A stretch of 64,000 nucleotides of DNA from Sporobolomyces roseus (GCA_016617785.1 JADILM010000005.1:1674001-1738000); one strand, 5' to 3'; counted from the stretch's first letter, positions 1 through 11,175 are shown. Translations and numbers: made by a program. Notes: generated by a model from the sequence alone, not told the origin.

Positions 1-2000
1 TCAAGGGAAAGCAGAGGGGGAAAGGAGTCTTAAGGGTTCGTCAAATTTTTGTTTTCTTGTATATCTTTGACGTTAGGTGAGACGCTGACGTTGGGAAGAT
101 GATTTCGTTGACAGATCGACTGTACGAATCTATATGCGATACGACCTACGAGATCGAGCGTTAAGAAACGACTTGTAAACGACTACTTTGGACGGAAATC
201 GCTCGTAACGAAAACGACTATCGATACAGCGCCCAATACCAGTAATTTGCAAATACGAAACCCTGTACCTACTATCTGTACCCCTCAATACATTCGCGCT
301 ATAGAACGCGAAAAAGGATGAAGAGAAGAATTGAACTTGTTGTAGAAAGGGTTCGTCAAACTTTCTGCTCTCTCCAGCCAGTTTTCCGAAAAAACATGCT
401 GAGGTTCGGAGATGTAGAACAGATTAGATCCGAAACGATGAAAGAATATAAGCAATGCGAATAGTCATCTCGAGCCCGGAAGAAATGCGAGAGAGAGATA
501 CGAGAGAGATTTGACTAATTTTCGAATTCGAGTCGAGTCAAATCGAGTGTGGTAAGTTCAGGTTCGTTCTTTGACTGCATCATAATCGCGTACGGACACA
601 TGTGCTGATGACGAGTTTGTAGAGCGAACAGACTGATTCCTGCGAATCGAATCAAGCGAATTTACCAGAGATCCGAATTTTCTTTTCTCTCTTTACCGTT
701 CTAGCGCTCAAGAAAGCTTCGGTACCAAACAAGAGGTTCGTTCTCTCTCGCAACCTCATTATCTAACGTCAGGGTATAGAGGTTTTGAGCGATTGAACAG
801 AAAACGAATTTCGAAAAGGATACTCAACGCTGCCTGCCCAACCGAGTAACGACTCGACTGAATCACTTCCTCTTCTGCTCCGAGCGACCCCGTACCGAAG
901 CGTACAGCTCATTAAGCGCATCGCGAGTGAGCGCTCTCGATGGTCTCTCGGATTTCGAAGCAGGTTCGTCGATTTCTCTCTCATTCTGTCTTTTCGATCG
1001 AGCTATACTGACGGGGTCGTGGTCGAACAGAATCCATCAAATCAGAGCGAAAGTTTACGACTCGACAATCCATGTCTTCCATAGGAATTAGGAGAACCGA
1101 GTTGTATTCTAGGTTTCTTCGTCACCGATCGCGAGAGCGGAGCGGGATCAACGGAACTCCAAAGGTTAGTACGCTCGACTTCTACTTACGTCTTTGCTCA
1201 TTGCTGATGTAAGAACTCGAGCAACCAACAGTTTCGCTCCCCATCAGGAATCGCTGATTCTTCGATTTCGAAGAATGAGGACTTGCAAGATTCGGATAGT
1301 TGAGGAGCTCAACAAGGTCCGTTCCTCACACTCTCCCCATCGTGATATCAGACACTGATTGGGACGAGATTCAGCTAATGAACAGATTTCAAACTCGACA
1401 AACTTCGAAATTTCGAATCTCTCGACAGATCAATGCATCAACGCACCTGTACGTTTGGTATGCGATAGGGGCAGATCGACGAGGCTGGTGTCGTTCAGCG
1501 CGAGTGATTCGAATAGATCGGAGCACAAAAGAATGAGGTACGTGGGATTTCATCTCCTCACCAGTTTCTTCACGATTCTGATGACCAGTTGAAGTTCCTT
1601 GAGCAGATTACCTCTCCTTTGATCAGCAGAAAGCTACAGCTTTGAAGTCGTTGGAGTGGAGAGTACGGAACTAGAGCGGAGAGGAGGACTTCACAACGGG
1701 TGAAACTCGTCGATTCAGCTGAAATTTCTTCGAAGGGTAGTGACAAGTGCGTACGTTCGATGATTGCTTCTGTGTAACGAACCATCGCTAACGTGCTTTT
1801 CCGAGATGGGAACAGCTTGCACGACAGGAGAGTAATCTCTCGTTCTCGCAAGAAATCAGAGAAGATGGATAGCTCAATTCAAAGGTTCGTTCCTCACTGT
1901 TGCTCACATCAGTACTCCGCACGTACTGAGGGCGTTGAAGGTGAACAGGCCTGAAGCTTGCAATACGGGACTTTGTGTGCGCGAATTTGACTTTTTCGCA
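1..2000 (+). ncRNA. candidate multi-intron transcript without a convincing ORF
   Basis: Nine intron-like segments lie in series on the plus strand, at about 36-114, 351-422, 562-631, 736-800, 963-1030, 1165-1231, 1317-1385, 1538-1588 and 1885-1948. Six of the nine donors are GTTCGT. Most acceptors end in ACAG, often GAACAG, and many have a CTGAC/CTGAT-like branch site 15-35 nt upstream. Joining the intervening exons (about 85-300 nt) gives no long reading frame in any phase; the best run, through 1232-1537, stops just after the next junction. I infer a spliced long non-coding RNA or a decayed gene. The other strand shows nothing better. The segments could also be a 5' part of a transcript that includes the ORF at 2275. 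Confidence 0.3.
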
Positions 2001-2274
2001 GAAATCGTTGTCTGTCTTCGCTCGACAGTCTGCTGCCGAGTATGGGAGTCTTCGTTGCGCTTGTCTCTTTAAATTGCCTGTAGCTTCCCACAAGAGCTTT
2101 TGTGTATGCTCTTCCCCGTTTTCGATTGTCGGTCGCACGAATTTCCAAACTATTTTTCGACTCTTCTCGCTTTCTCGCTCTTGGTCTCAGCCTCTTCACT
2201 TCTCGACCTCGCTCACTAATCATCATCCTTTCAACATCAGTATCTAATAGCAGCCTACTAGCCTACAATTCGCA

Positions 2275-2970
2275 ATGTCTACCACCACTTCCTCTGCCTC
2301 CTCAATTCCCTCCTCAGTTCCTCCTATTTCCAATTCAGCTCCACTTCCGTCCTTCCGTTCCCCTCACCACGCACTCTCCTCTCCTCACCTTCTCCCACCA
2401 CGTCCATTCTCTCACTCTCCACGCCTCCCTGCTTCCTCCCTCACTCGTCCCCTCCCTTCTCCCTCTCAATCCTCATCTCATTCCCGTTCCTATTCAAACC
2501 CTCACTCGGTCGTATCCACCTCATCCTCAGACCATCTCCGACGATCCTCTGAACCCATCCAAGCAGCTTCGGTACCCATTCAAGCGTCAACCGCAGAAAT
2601 CGAAATGGATGATTTCTGGAAGAAGGAGAGAAAGAACAACGAGATGGAGAGATTAGCGAATCGGTATAGGAGGGAAGGAATGGGCGTCATTGAGGATTGG
2701 GCGAAGAGCTGTTGGCCGAATGGACCGGGAGGGAGGAGGAGCGAGAGAGAGGAGGAATTGCAGAGAGGTAGGGAAGGGATCGGTCAGCTTCAACATCATC
2801 ACGAAACAATGGGGATTGGAGAGGAGGAGGGGATAGAAGGACTGAGGACAATGATCGAAGTAGGACGAGGTAGGAAAGAACAGGAAGTTGAGGAGGAAGA
2901 ACGAAAGGAGAGACCCAAACTTCGACATTTCAGGCCTCTCGATCAAAACGCACTCGTCACGAAACTCTGA
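2275..2970 (+). CDS. hypothetical low-complexity protein, 231 aa
   Basis: An uninterrupted ATG-initiated frame. The first about 105 residues are very rich in Ser, Pro and His. The rest is charged and probably helical, rich in Glu and Arg, with a Trp-containing segment (VIEDWAKSCWPNGPGG, about residues 136-151) and an acidic-basic stretch before the C-terminus. There is no signal peptide, membrane segment or recognised domain. It lies downstream of the intron-rich region at 1-2000, which could be its 5' leader. The sharp change from Ser/Pro-rich to Glu/Arg-rich composition within one frame argues for real coding, but no family is recognised and the function is unknown. Confidence 0.45.
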   Translation: MSTTTSSASSIPSSVPPISNSAPLPSFRSPHHALSSPHLLPPRPFSHSPRLPASSLTRPLPSPSQSSSHSRSYSNPHSVVSTSSSDHLRRSSEPIQAASVPIQASTAEIEMDDFWKKERKNNEMERLANRYRREGMGVIEDWAKSCWPNGPGGRRSEREEELQRGREGIGQLQHHHETMGIGEEEGIEGLRTMIEVGRGRKEQEVEEEERKERPKLRHFRPLDQNALVTKL

Positions 2971-3559
2971 TGGACGAGATGTAACATTGGGTGTCGTGCA
3001 AGTGGTACCGGCTGAAGAACGATGTGAAATCGATATCTCTCTGTATCTTTCACTCGCTGGAAAGTCGTCGAGAGAAGGCGGATTTCGAAATCTGATGATG
3101 GCAACTCCTCGCGTTTCACAGTCTGCACAAAGCAATCGCTGCTCGGTGCAAGTCTCTCCGCTGATCACTCTCCAATCAGTGCTTCTTCACCTTCTCGAGC
3201 GAGCTCGCCTTGCCTGGAATCGTTCAAAGGTCTCGTTTGGTTGCTGTTCGTACCTTCCAAAGATTGAGAAAGGTAATAGCGATAGTCCAAGGGTAGTCTT
3301 ATGAGAACAATAGACACCTCACGCTCGTCCCTTCCTTCCATCGAGTAGTTTTCCTCCTTCACTCTTTCAAAGCTTGCGAGTAAGCTGTCTTCCTTTTCCA
3401 CCTCTCATCGCGCATCGTTGTCTCGCAACTTTCTTTTATCGAGTGTGAACCTGCGATAGTCAAGAATCAGTTGAGACAACCGAAAAAAACAAAGTCGAAA
3501 GGTGCGAACTCACGAGTTTCGAGTTCCTTTCTCGCGTGCGCTTCCTCCGAGCGTGATAT
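2971..3559. other. intergenic, convergent gene ends
   Basis: This stretch lies between the plus-strand ORF ending at 2970 and the minus-strand MYND pseudogene ending at 3560. It holds only short, mutually overlapping frames without splice support. No RNA gene or repeat was seen. Confidence 0.4.
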
Positions 3560-4566
3560 CTATTCCTCCTCGGGAAGGCACCCAATCAGGTAGGTCGCCA
3601 CCTTGGGATACGTTAATCCGACGCTGTTCTTGATGAACTGTCGAACTTGGTCGTTGGCGTACGATATATATCTTCGATTGACGAGACGATTCAACTCGTT
3701 CTCTTGATTGGGGACGGATGTTGAAATATGGAGAGCCGTCAGGATTAGTCGTTTGTGTAGGTAATCGGAGAGCCATTGCGATTTGGAATCGGGAGTGACA
3801 TCGAGAAGTTTGGGAAGTCGGTAAGCTTCGTAGGAGAAAGCGAGGAAGTCGAAGGGACTGTCAATTGCTGATAGCCCTGTCACTTTGCCGATGTCCATGA
3901 AAGCTTCAGTGAAGTGTCTGTGCGCAGCTCTGTATATGTGCGCTTGACTCCTGTGCTCGATAATCGCAAGCGTTTGGTGGAGTACTTGAGGCTCATCACT
4001 TGGAGTTGCCGCGAGACTGTGGAGGTGGTCCTAGACAAGAATAGAAGGGAGCTTGAGCAAGTTGTTCACCGCAAAGACGGGGGCAAAGTCACTCACTCTC
4101 CACTTCTTCATCCGCAACACATCGTCTCCTGGGAGTTTCCGCTTCTGGGCCCAGTCATCGATCCATCGGGTTGTTCCCGTCGCCCCAATTAGTTGGACTT
4201 TTCGAGCGCCGAGTTCCGTATGTTGCTCGATCTCTTTCGCCGAAAGTCCTGCCCAACGAAAAGGGCTAGAGTCTTTTCCGCATACCCTCTTGTGCATAAA
4301 TCAGACCTATTCCATCCTTCATCAGCTCGATCGCTATCTTCAGAGTGGGAACGTGGGCTCACCAACTTTTGGTGTTCGCGAGAACAGACAAACATCCAAT
4401 CCGTCCCATACGCTGCACATTCTCCACATCTGTCGGACGCCGCTTTCCCACAGACGACGCAGGATCGAAATGAGCTGGACGAGCTCACAGTAGTCGATGG
4501 AGGGGAAGGAGTCGAGAGGGAAAGGGAGTAGAGAATAGGGGATGAGGAGCTACAACATCGAAGCAC
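3560..4566 (-). pseudogene. MYND-finger family copy 1, broken (nonsense codon, no start)
   Basis: Same plan as the intact paralogues: exon 1 down to 4363, exon 2 at 4306-4097, exon 3 at 4030-3560, all junctions phase 0. Exon 1 gives the first half of the finger (CVVCGKAASDRCGEC, then FCS-type residues as FVCSREHQKL). Exon 2 starts with GTC-TGA, so the Trp found at this place in most paralogues (VWYMHKRVCG in the copy at 12297) is a TGA stop at 4301-4303; MHKRVCG follows in frame. The open frame ahead of the finger has no ATG, whereas paralogues start 10-25 residues before the first Cys. The C-terminal domain is intact (SPFDFLAF, SDYLHKRLIL, TYPKVA). I infer a young pseudogene. Readthrough or an unseen upstream exon could rescue parts of it, but not both defects simply. 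Confidence 0.8.
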
Positions 4567-5143
4567 GGCGTTAGCAATACTCTATTTGGGGAAGCTAGAC
4601 CGAACCTACTGTTCGTCCTAGTCGATGGAGACGCAAGCTGGCGTGGAGAGGCGAGAGATGCGAGTTGAGATGAAAGTCTTGAACTACGTGAGGAAAGGCG
4701 AGGAAGGATCTGGATGGCTTGAGACTAGCCGAGGACGATGACTGAGGTTTGTCAAGGGAGCTGGAAGCAGTTCGAGCTGGACAGAGCAGAGAGGGGAGAG
4801 CCGAAGTGAGTTGTTCGAAAACAAGAATCAAAATACTCTTTCAACTAGAGACAACTTGCTCAAGAAGTACAAGGGGGGGGACTGTCCGTGAAGTCCATTG
4901 CCATCGTGAGCTAACAAATCCGAGGCATGTAAAATAATAATAAGAGAGACCGCGAGAAAAGACCAACAAAGGACAAAATCAAAGATATAGACAGAAAGGA
5001 GATGTCAAACGAAGGGGGGATCGTTGACGGCTACATGAGGGTAGAGAAAAGCAGATGAATAGAGAGAAAATTGTCCGTAAGAGAATCCGAGAACGAAAAG
5101 AGAGTCTGTTTTGTGAAAGAAAAAGGGTCCGTTGTTTCCCGAT
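4567..5143. other. intergenic with probable leader of MYND copy 1
   Basis: The stretch upstream of the broken MYND copy and downstream of the CPL1-like gene. Short frames only, including a 78-codon one on the minus strand with no features. A run of purines near 4950-5110 is probably the 3' UTR of the CPL1-like gene. Confidence 0.4.
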
Positions 5144-6371
5144 CTACTCCCTCCTCAACTTGGCACCGAAGAAGCCACCTTTCTTGTTAGTCGACGTCGA
5201 CGTGCATCCACCGTGTCCGTCTCGGGAAGATTCGTCGAAGGTGTAGCCGGGTTGACAGGTGAAAACGTTACATTTTGAGGATTTGCAAGTTACGGCGAGA
5301 GCTCCCTTGATCATTGTGCAATCTTCTCCGAGCGAGCGGGAGGCTAAGGCAAGGATACGAGGGTCAGTCGGGTGAAGAGAGGAAGGTCAGAGAGAAGAAG
5401 CCTACAACATCCTCCACAATTCTCGAGTTCCGAAGAAGTATCGATACACTCGTAGCTGTACTCAAGCGACATCGTTAGTGAGAGCGAATGCCAAGGCGAG
5501 AAAGGAGAGCGACTCACGTTCCCATTCGAGGGAAACTGTTTGGAATCAATCATTAGAGACGATCAGCTCTCAATTCTTCCGAAAACTCGAAATAGAGCAG
5601 AGCAGGACTTACATAGGACAAGCGGTTTCACCAGCGGGACACAACAATTGACTATCCAAGTTCTCCCAAGGTTCATCTTGAATCCTCTTCTGAACCTCTT
5701 CGATCGAAACCAATCCTCTCTTCGCATTGTGATCTGAACTCGCTCCTGCGGGTTGAGCAGCCATCGTGTGATCAGGTTCGTCTTCTTGATAGGCTTTCGA
5801 TTTGGTTGGTTTGATAGGAGCAGCCGCGTGGGTATAGGCAGAGGAAGGTTTGGGTTTGTGAGTTGGAGCGGCGGCGTGAGTGTAAGCTGCTGAAGGGCCG
5901 TTTGGTTTGTAGGGTTGCCCAGCGAGTGCGTGAGAAGGTTTCTTGGATCCAGTGGGCTTTGAGGCGGCGTGAGTGTGTTCAGAGTTCTTCGAGGGATCCC
6001 AGATTGCTGAAGGTTTCGAAGCGGCTGCGGTGTGTGCCGAGGGTGCCGCATCGTAAGCTGATCCAGCGACTACAAGAGAGGGGACTGAGTCAGCTTGAGC
6101 GAGTCTTATTGAGTGGAAGATGAGAGGGAGGCGTACGTTTGAGAAGAAGGACTAAATCATCTGAAATACTTCGTTCCTTCGCTCTACTGACTTTCGGTGC
6201 AGTAGCTTTGAATCCGTTCCTCTTCTTCAATTGGTCGATCGTGGAAGAGAAAGTCCTTGCGAGGTTGAGTTGAAAAGGTGCTGGGGATTGATCAGCTTCG
6301 ACAATTTCGTTTGCGAAGACAGAAGTCGAAGTGAGAGCGAGGAGAGTGATGAGGGTGAGAGATCGGGACAT
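5144..6371 (-). CDS. secreted CPL1-like domain protein, 319 aa
   Basis: Five exons: 6371-6137, 6069-5613, 5535-5518, 5455-5406, 5343-5144; the lengths sum to 960 nt and all phases close. It opens with a signal peptide (MSRSLTLITLLALTSTSVFA). A His/Ala/Pro/Lys-rich linker follows, with three near-repeats of a YTHAAAP-like unit (about residues 115-170). The C-terminus is a cysteine-rich module: CPAGETACPI, then YECIDTSSELENCGGCCS, GEDCTMIKGALAVTCKSSKC and CQPGYTF. This spacing matches the CPL1-like domain common in secreted basidiomycete proteins (Cryptococcus Cpl1 is the namesake). It is probably exported or cell-surface; the molecular role is not established. Exon 3 is only 18 nt and encodes part of the stretch between the Cys pairs. 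The domain assignment is strong, the function open. Confidence 0.85.
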
Positions 6372-7456
6372 GTCGAGAAAAGATCGGTGTTGTCGAAAGT
6401 GGAAGGAGGGGAGGGAGGAAGACGGAAGGGCGGAGTTAAGAGGAAGAACCGTTTCGAGAGAAGAGGAGGAAGAGGTTGGAGGTTGTGGAAACTTGTCGAG
6501 CGGATTTGAAGCAAACGAGGTGTAAAAGCGGAACCAAGCAGTGTGTGAGAGTAGAAGAGGGTGATAACCGGAGAGAGGAGAGAGAGGGGTACAACCCAAA
6601 GTAGAAACTTCTTCAAACTTTTTTTTTTTCGAGGGTGCGGAGGAAGGCTCGCTTCCGAAGAACTTCTGAGCCAAGCTACTGGAGCCCTCCCGTCCGAAGG
6701 AAGGAAAGAGAAGAAACAGCTCCGAAACAAGTGAAAGGGCTGTGAGGTTGATTGACCACGAGGCTGAAGATCTATCATTAGAGGAAGCAAAGGGCGGGTC
6801 AGCCGTTAATCTTCAAAAGAGGGAAGTGAAGGGCTTGCTCGTGGAAAATAAAACAGGGTAGTTGAGATCTTGCTGTAAAAGGTATATATAGAGCTTCGTT
6901 TCGTTGTCTTGACGATTTCATCGAAGCTTTTGCAGGACGAAGCAGCAATCGTCGAAAGGAAACAAGTCCGAACTTCGCGGGATTCGCGAGTGAACGAGAA
7001 TAGCTCTTCCCCCCCTTTCGAGGCTGTACCTCCGGCGAGTGCGAGTGATCGAAAGCTGTGTCGTCTGATCGTATCGTCCGCAACGTGTCTTTGCTGAGTA
7101 TCGTCTTGAACATTTTCGTGAATTTCGCTCGAAACGACGAAAGGTTCGATGTCGCCTAATGTCGTTAGCTTGGGCTCTCAAGTTCTTCTAATGATGTTCT
7201 TTTGTCGTGCCGTTAAGAGTCTAGCGTCTTTTAAGGAAAGAAATCGGGAAAGGGAGAGATGGCAAGGCAGGGAGGGCGGGAAGGAGGAGGTTGAGGCAGT
7301 CGAGACTTGATGTAGCGATAGTCGCGTTGAGTTGATAGCGTTCTGTATCTTATCGTAGAGGTCTTGCAAGCGTGTTTGACTGGATTAAGTCACAAGTGGA
7401 AGTGAGAGGTTGAGAGGGAAGATGCGAATTCAATTTCTGGTTCCTACCAACACATC
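6372..7456. other. divergent intergenic region
   Basis: About 1.1 kb between the divergent starts of the CPL1-like gene and uS15m, so it must hold both promoters. There are T-rich and CT-rich tracts, including a poly-T run near 6621-6630, but no frame with splice support and no tRNA-like cloverleaf that I could see. Confidence 0.4.
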
Positions 7457-8498
7457 ATGCTATCACGGAGAGCAGCAAACGTAGCTAGAGGTGAGTAGGC
7501 GCACAACAGAACCAATCTAAGAGCATACTGACCCCTGGGAGTGTTGTTTGACAGCTCCTCTCGCTTTTGCTTCTTCGTCCTCATCAACATTCCCATCTCC
7601 CTCTCTACCATCACCAGTACCTTCTTTCACTCGCGCATTCTCCTCTACACCTTCCACATCAGAATCCAGAGCTAGACGCAAGACTCGATTAGTTCGAAAA
7701 GCCAACCTCGAAAAGAAAGTACAACTCGTTCGACAAACTGAACAATCTCGACCAGACCCAGTCTTTGGTTATGCGAAAGGACATGAATCATTATGGGAGA
7801 AGAGTTTACTGAAGAAGATCTTGTTGGACAAGGAACAAGTTTGGGGAAAAGTGGTTAAAGGGGAAGGTGAAGAAGCGGGAGAAGGAAGAGACAAGTTGTA
7901 CAACTTTGGATTGGATAGAGAGACGGCACATCAATTATCTACCGTGTTGCCGGCGACAGCGGCGTTGAGGTCAACTCTGGGAGATGGTCAAACTTCAGTC
8001 GATTCAGTCATGTTGAACCGGTTCGAGAAAGCTACGGTTTTGGAGGAACAGAAGAAAGATACGTTGATGAGGATCGTCGATCTGAGAAACGCCGACTCCA
8101 AGGGAATCGATGTCGAGAATGCGAGGAGGATTGTCGAAACTTTTGGAAGAGTTCCAGGAGATACCGCTTCACCTGAGGTACAAGGTGCGTGGATCGTCTC
8201 TCGGTATCTCTCCTTGCTCGTGGCTGATACCCAGTCTTGCTCTCTCGCAGCCGCTATCCTCACTTCCCGAATCCATTCCCTCTCTTCCCATCTCACCTCT
8301 CAACCTCGCGACGTTCAAAATCGCCAGTCCCTCCGACAACTCGTATCGAAACGAGCCAAGATCCTCAAATACCTCCGAGAGGTTTCAGTGACGAGGTACG
8401 AAGAATGTTTGGAGAAGATTGGGGTTGAACCGAGAGCGGTCGAGGGAGAAGTTATCGTTAGGAAAGAGGAATTGAGGAGTTTCATCAGGGGAGATTGA
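7457..8498 (+). CDS. MRPS28: mitochondrial small-subunit ribosomal protein uS15m, 303 aa
   Basis: Exons 7457-7490, 7555-8184 and 8251-8498 total 912 nt. The N-terminus (MLSRRAANVARAPLAFASS) is Arg/Ser/Ala-rich and free of acidic residues, as in a mitochondrial presequence. The S15 signature sits near the C-terminus: LTSRIHSLSSHL, then QSLRQLVSKRAKILKYL and RYEECLEKIGV. S15 binds small-subunit rRNA in the platform. The protein is long for S15 because of a fungal N-terminal extension. Intron 2 is 66 nt without a stop, so its retention would add 22 residues just before the S15 fold. I removed it because it has a good GTGCGT donor and CGCAG acceptor, and the excised frame matches the family better. 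Confidence 0.88.
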
Positions 8499-8795
8499 GG
8501 TGGGTCAGGAGGAAGGGAGGTAGTAAAAGCGTTGCATCTAGGGAGAAATGAACGCATGAAGTATCGATATCGCTCGAGGAGAGGCGCATTTCGGAGAGAG
8601 ACAGGCGAGAGGCTTCATCGATCGAGGGCGATGAGCCGCCTCTCGAGAAGCGTTATCAGGCATCGGTCTTCATCACTACTCGGAGCTCGACCGCGGAGAG
8701 CACCGGACTTCTGAGGTAGATCGACTTTCTAACGTCCTCTTTCTTTCTCTTTCTTCTCTCTTTCTCTCTTCCTCTCCCCTCGCAACTTGGTCTCC

Positions 8796-9740
8796 ATGTC
8801 AATTTCAGAGGATGGAGGTAGCTGTGTTGTGTGTGGAACAGCAACTTACACTCGTTGCTCGGCTTGCCTCAAGAATGGGTTGGATTGGATGTTCTTCTGC
8901 TCAAAGGAGCATCAGAAACTCGTGAGCAGATCTCTCTCTCTTCACACATGCAGTGACTAATGAATGTCAACGAACGCAACAGATCTGGCCCGTCCATAAG
9001 AGATTTTGCGGATCGCATCCTTTCGAATGGCCGACTCTTTCGCAGGAGGAGATCGATGAATACGTCGAGATCAGCACAAAGGCTACTCCAGCGAGCTCGT
9101 CGTCGTTGACAAGCTGGATCGAAGACCAGGCGAAAATGCCGGCAAACAGTCACAAGAGTATCGAGCAAGTCCAGCTCGATTTCAGGGTGAGTCTATCCGT
9201 CGTCGTCGATCACTTGTCTCGTATGACCTATCGACTGATATACTGTGGGTATAGGCGCTACTCGAGGTGGTCGGACCGTCGAGTGGTGTTCTCTCGGATG
9301 AGGCGACTTCTTGCCTAGTCAGCATTCGATCCAGCGCGTTCTGCTACCGACTCCTGTCAGCCTACCCTTCCTGCGAGCGTTTGCTAGATGAATGCCGACC
9401 CCTCATCGCCTCTCATCCCTTCGACTATCTCGCCTACCTCGAGGACATCGCTGTTCAAGACGTTGTTTCCGCCCCCGCGAACAGTTCTTGGTTGAGCAAC
9501 TTCCGCCATCGTTTCCTCATCTATCATTATCTTTACGCCATATCAACCGAGAACAGTATCGCGAGATACGAGTTCATGACCAAGGCTCAAGAAATCTTCA
9601 AGCAGTTCGCTCATCAAGAGATTCAGGAGACTCATCCTCGGGAGGCGGCGAAAGTCATCGTTATGTGCAGCGGAGCATTGCTTACCCAGTGCTGGCCGAT
9701 CTATGAGGGTACAGCGGCGCCTTCGAGCTACAGCGTATAG
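8796..9740 (+). CDS. MYND-finger family protein, copy 2
   Basis: Exons 8796-8921, 8983-9186 and 9255-9740; both introns are phase 0. The protein starts MSISEDGGS. The finger runs CVVCGTATYTRCSAC, then DWMFFCSKEHQKL, intron, IWPVHKRFCG. The linker holds the conserved Trp in LTSWIEDQ. The C-terminal domain carries the family signatures HPFDYLAYLE, WLSNFRHRFLIYHY and ETHPREAAKV. MYND fingers usually bind short Pro-rich peptides in partner proteins; no SET or other catalytic domain is present, so an adaptor role is an inference. It is followed only 241 bp later by copy 3 in the same direction. All family motifs are intact, so this is a good reference copy. Confidence 0.85.
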
Positions 9741-9981
9741 TTTTTGATGTCTTGCGAAATTACGAATTGTCATTTGCGTTTAGGTCGAGGGCTTCTCCTA
9801 GACGGAACCAGGCGCGAGCAAAGGACGAGAAAATCCCCTGGAATGCGAGCAGAATGTGAGACTGCAAGTCAGGCCGCGGAGCAAACCCGGAGAAGTGATC
9901 TTGTTGCCCTCTCCTTTCTTCCTCCTTTCCTTCACTTCCGCTCTCTTCACCCTCACTCGACTCGATCGTAGCTGAATCTCG

Positions 9982-10911
9982 ATGGCTCAAGTAAACGTTC
10001 CGACAGCTTCAGGAGACTGCGTTGTCTGTCGACAGAGTACAACAACTCGCTGCTCGAAATGCGGTCAAGCAGGATTGGATTGGATGTACTTCTGCTCCAC
10101 TGATCATCAGAAGCTAGTAAGTACCCAATTAGTTCACCCGGACCACAGCACCAGCTCATGACCTCCCTCGTGAACAACAGCTTTGGCCAGCTCACAAGAG
10201 AATTTGCGGTTGTAATCCCTTCGAATGGCCAGCTCTTTCACAAAGTGAAGTGGGTCAATACATTACCCTCAGTACAAAGCAAACTCCAGCGTCCTCGTAC
10301 GAGTTGACATCCTGGCTAGGAACAGTCGCAAAGGCCACCGGTTTACCCGTTTCGCAAGTTCAACCACAGTTCAATGTGAGTCTATTTAAATGTGTCTTTT
10401 CCTTCTCACCATCTCGCTGATACACAGATCCAATTCGTAACGCTAGTCTTTGATCGAAGAAATGGGCCCATCGAACGGCAACAAACCTCTTTCAAAGTCA
10501 ATGTCTGCTCTTTCGATTCAAACCCGTTCGAACGCATTCACGGCACGAGCCATGTCAGCTTTCACCCGCCGTGTTCCGAATCACGCAGAAGGCTGCGTTC
10601 TCGCGTCCTCAAATCCGATCGACTTGCTTGCCTACGTCGAACACAAACTCGTGCCAAAACTCGCAACCGACTTCGCCGACGCTCCATGGGCCAGTGATTT
10701 CCACCACAAGTTCCTCATCTACAACTACCTTCTATCGATATGCGAGCCTGGAAAGCAGGAGAGGATCGAGTACGCAAACAAGGCTGCCGACGATTTGAGG
10801 GGATTTGTCGAGAAAGAGATGATGCCGACGCATCCGGAAGAGGCTGGAAAGGTGCTTCCCTCGATCGGAATGTTGATGATGGGTCCTTTCCCTGTTTACA
10901 AGGGAGAATGA
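9982..10911 (+). CDS. MYND-finger family protein, copy 3
   Basis: Exons 9982-10116, 10181-10375 and 10447-10911. The finger reads CVVCRQSTTTRCSKC, then DWMYFCSTDHQKL, intron, LWPAHKRICG; the usual Gly after CVVC is Arg. The linker is LTSWLGTVAK. The second acceptor is placed at 10446 because acceptors further upstream would bring an in-frame TAG into the exon. The C-terminal domain carries NPIDLLAYVEH, WASDFHHKFLIYNY and PTHPEEAGKV. The linkers of copies 2 and 3 are close (ISTKATPASSSSLTSW against LSTKQTPASSYELTSW), and the genes are adjacent and co-oriented, so they look like a local tandem pair. The function is unknown beyond the probable protein-binding zinc finger. Confidence 0.83.
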
Positions 10912-11175
10912 TTTGGGTAGACGGAACGAATACTTGAGATCGATTGTGAAGAAATTCGTGTTGATCGTTTTGAAAGCCTCGAAGCGCACTGCGAGACGGT
11001 GGACTTGTTCGTGATCTCGACTCACATAGTTCGAGCACTGAGACTATCGACCAGTTCCGCCAGTCCTTCCTCTCCGCCTCTCTCGATCACTTGTCGAGTT
11101 TGCTCCCCAAATTTCGACGAAACGAACTGGTCCATTTCGACTCGATAACGTCTATCATACAGCATGCCCACCTCT

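Noticed and set aside
4301..4303. TGA read as Trp or selenocysteine
   Set aside because: All other genes here use TGA as a stop and Trp as TGG, and the position is a conserved Trp, not Cys. A nonsense change is simpler.
4595..4831. 78-codon minus-strand frame upstream of MYND copy 1, considered as its missing first exon
   Set aside because: No donor/acceptor pair joins it in frame to the finger, and no other paralogue has such an exon.
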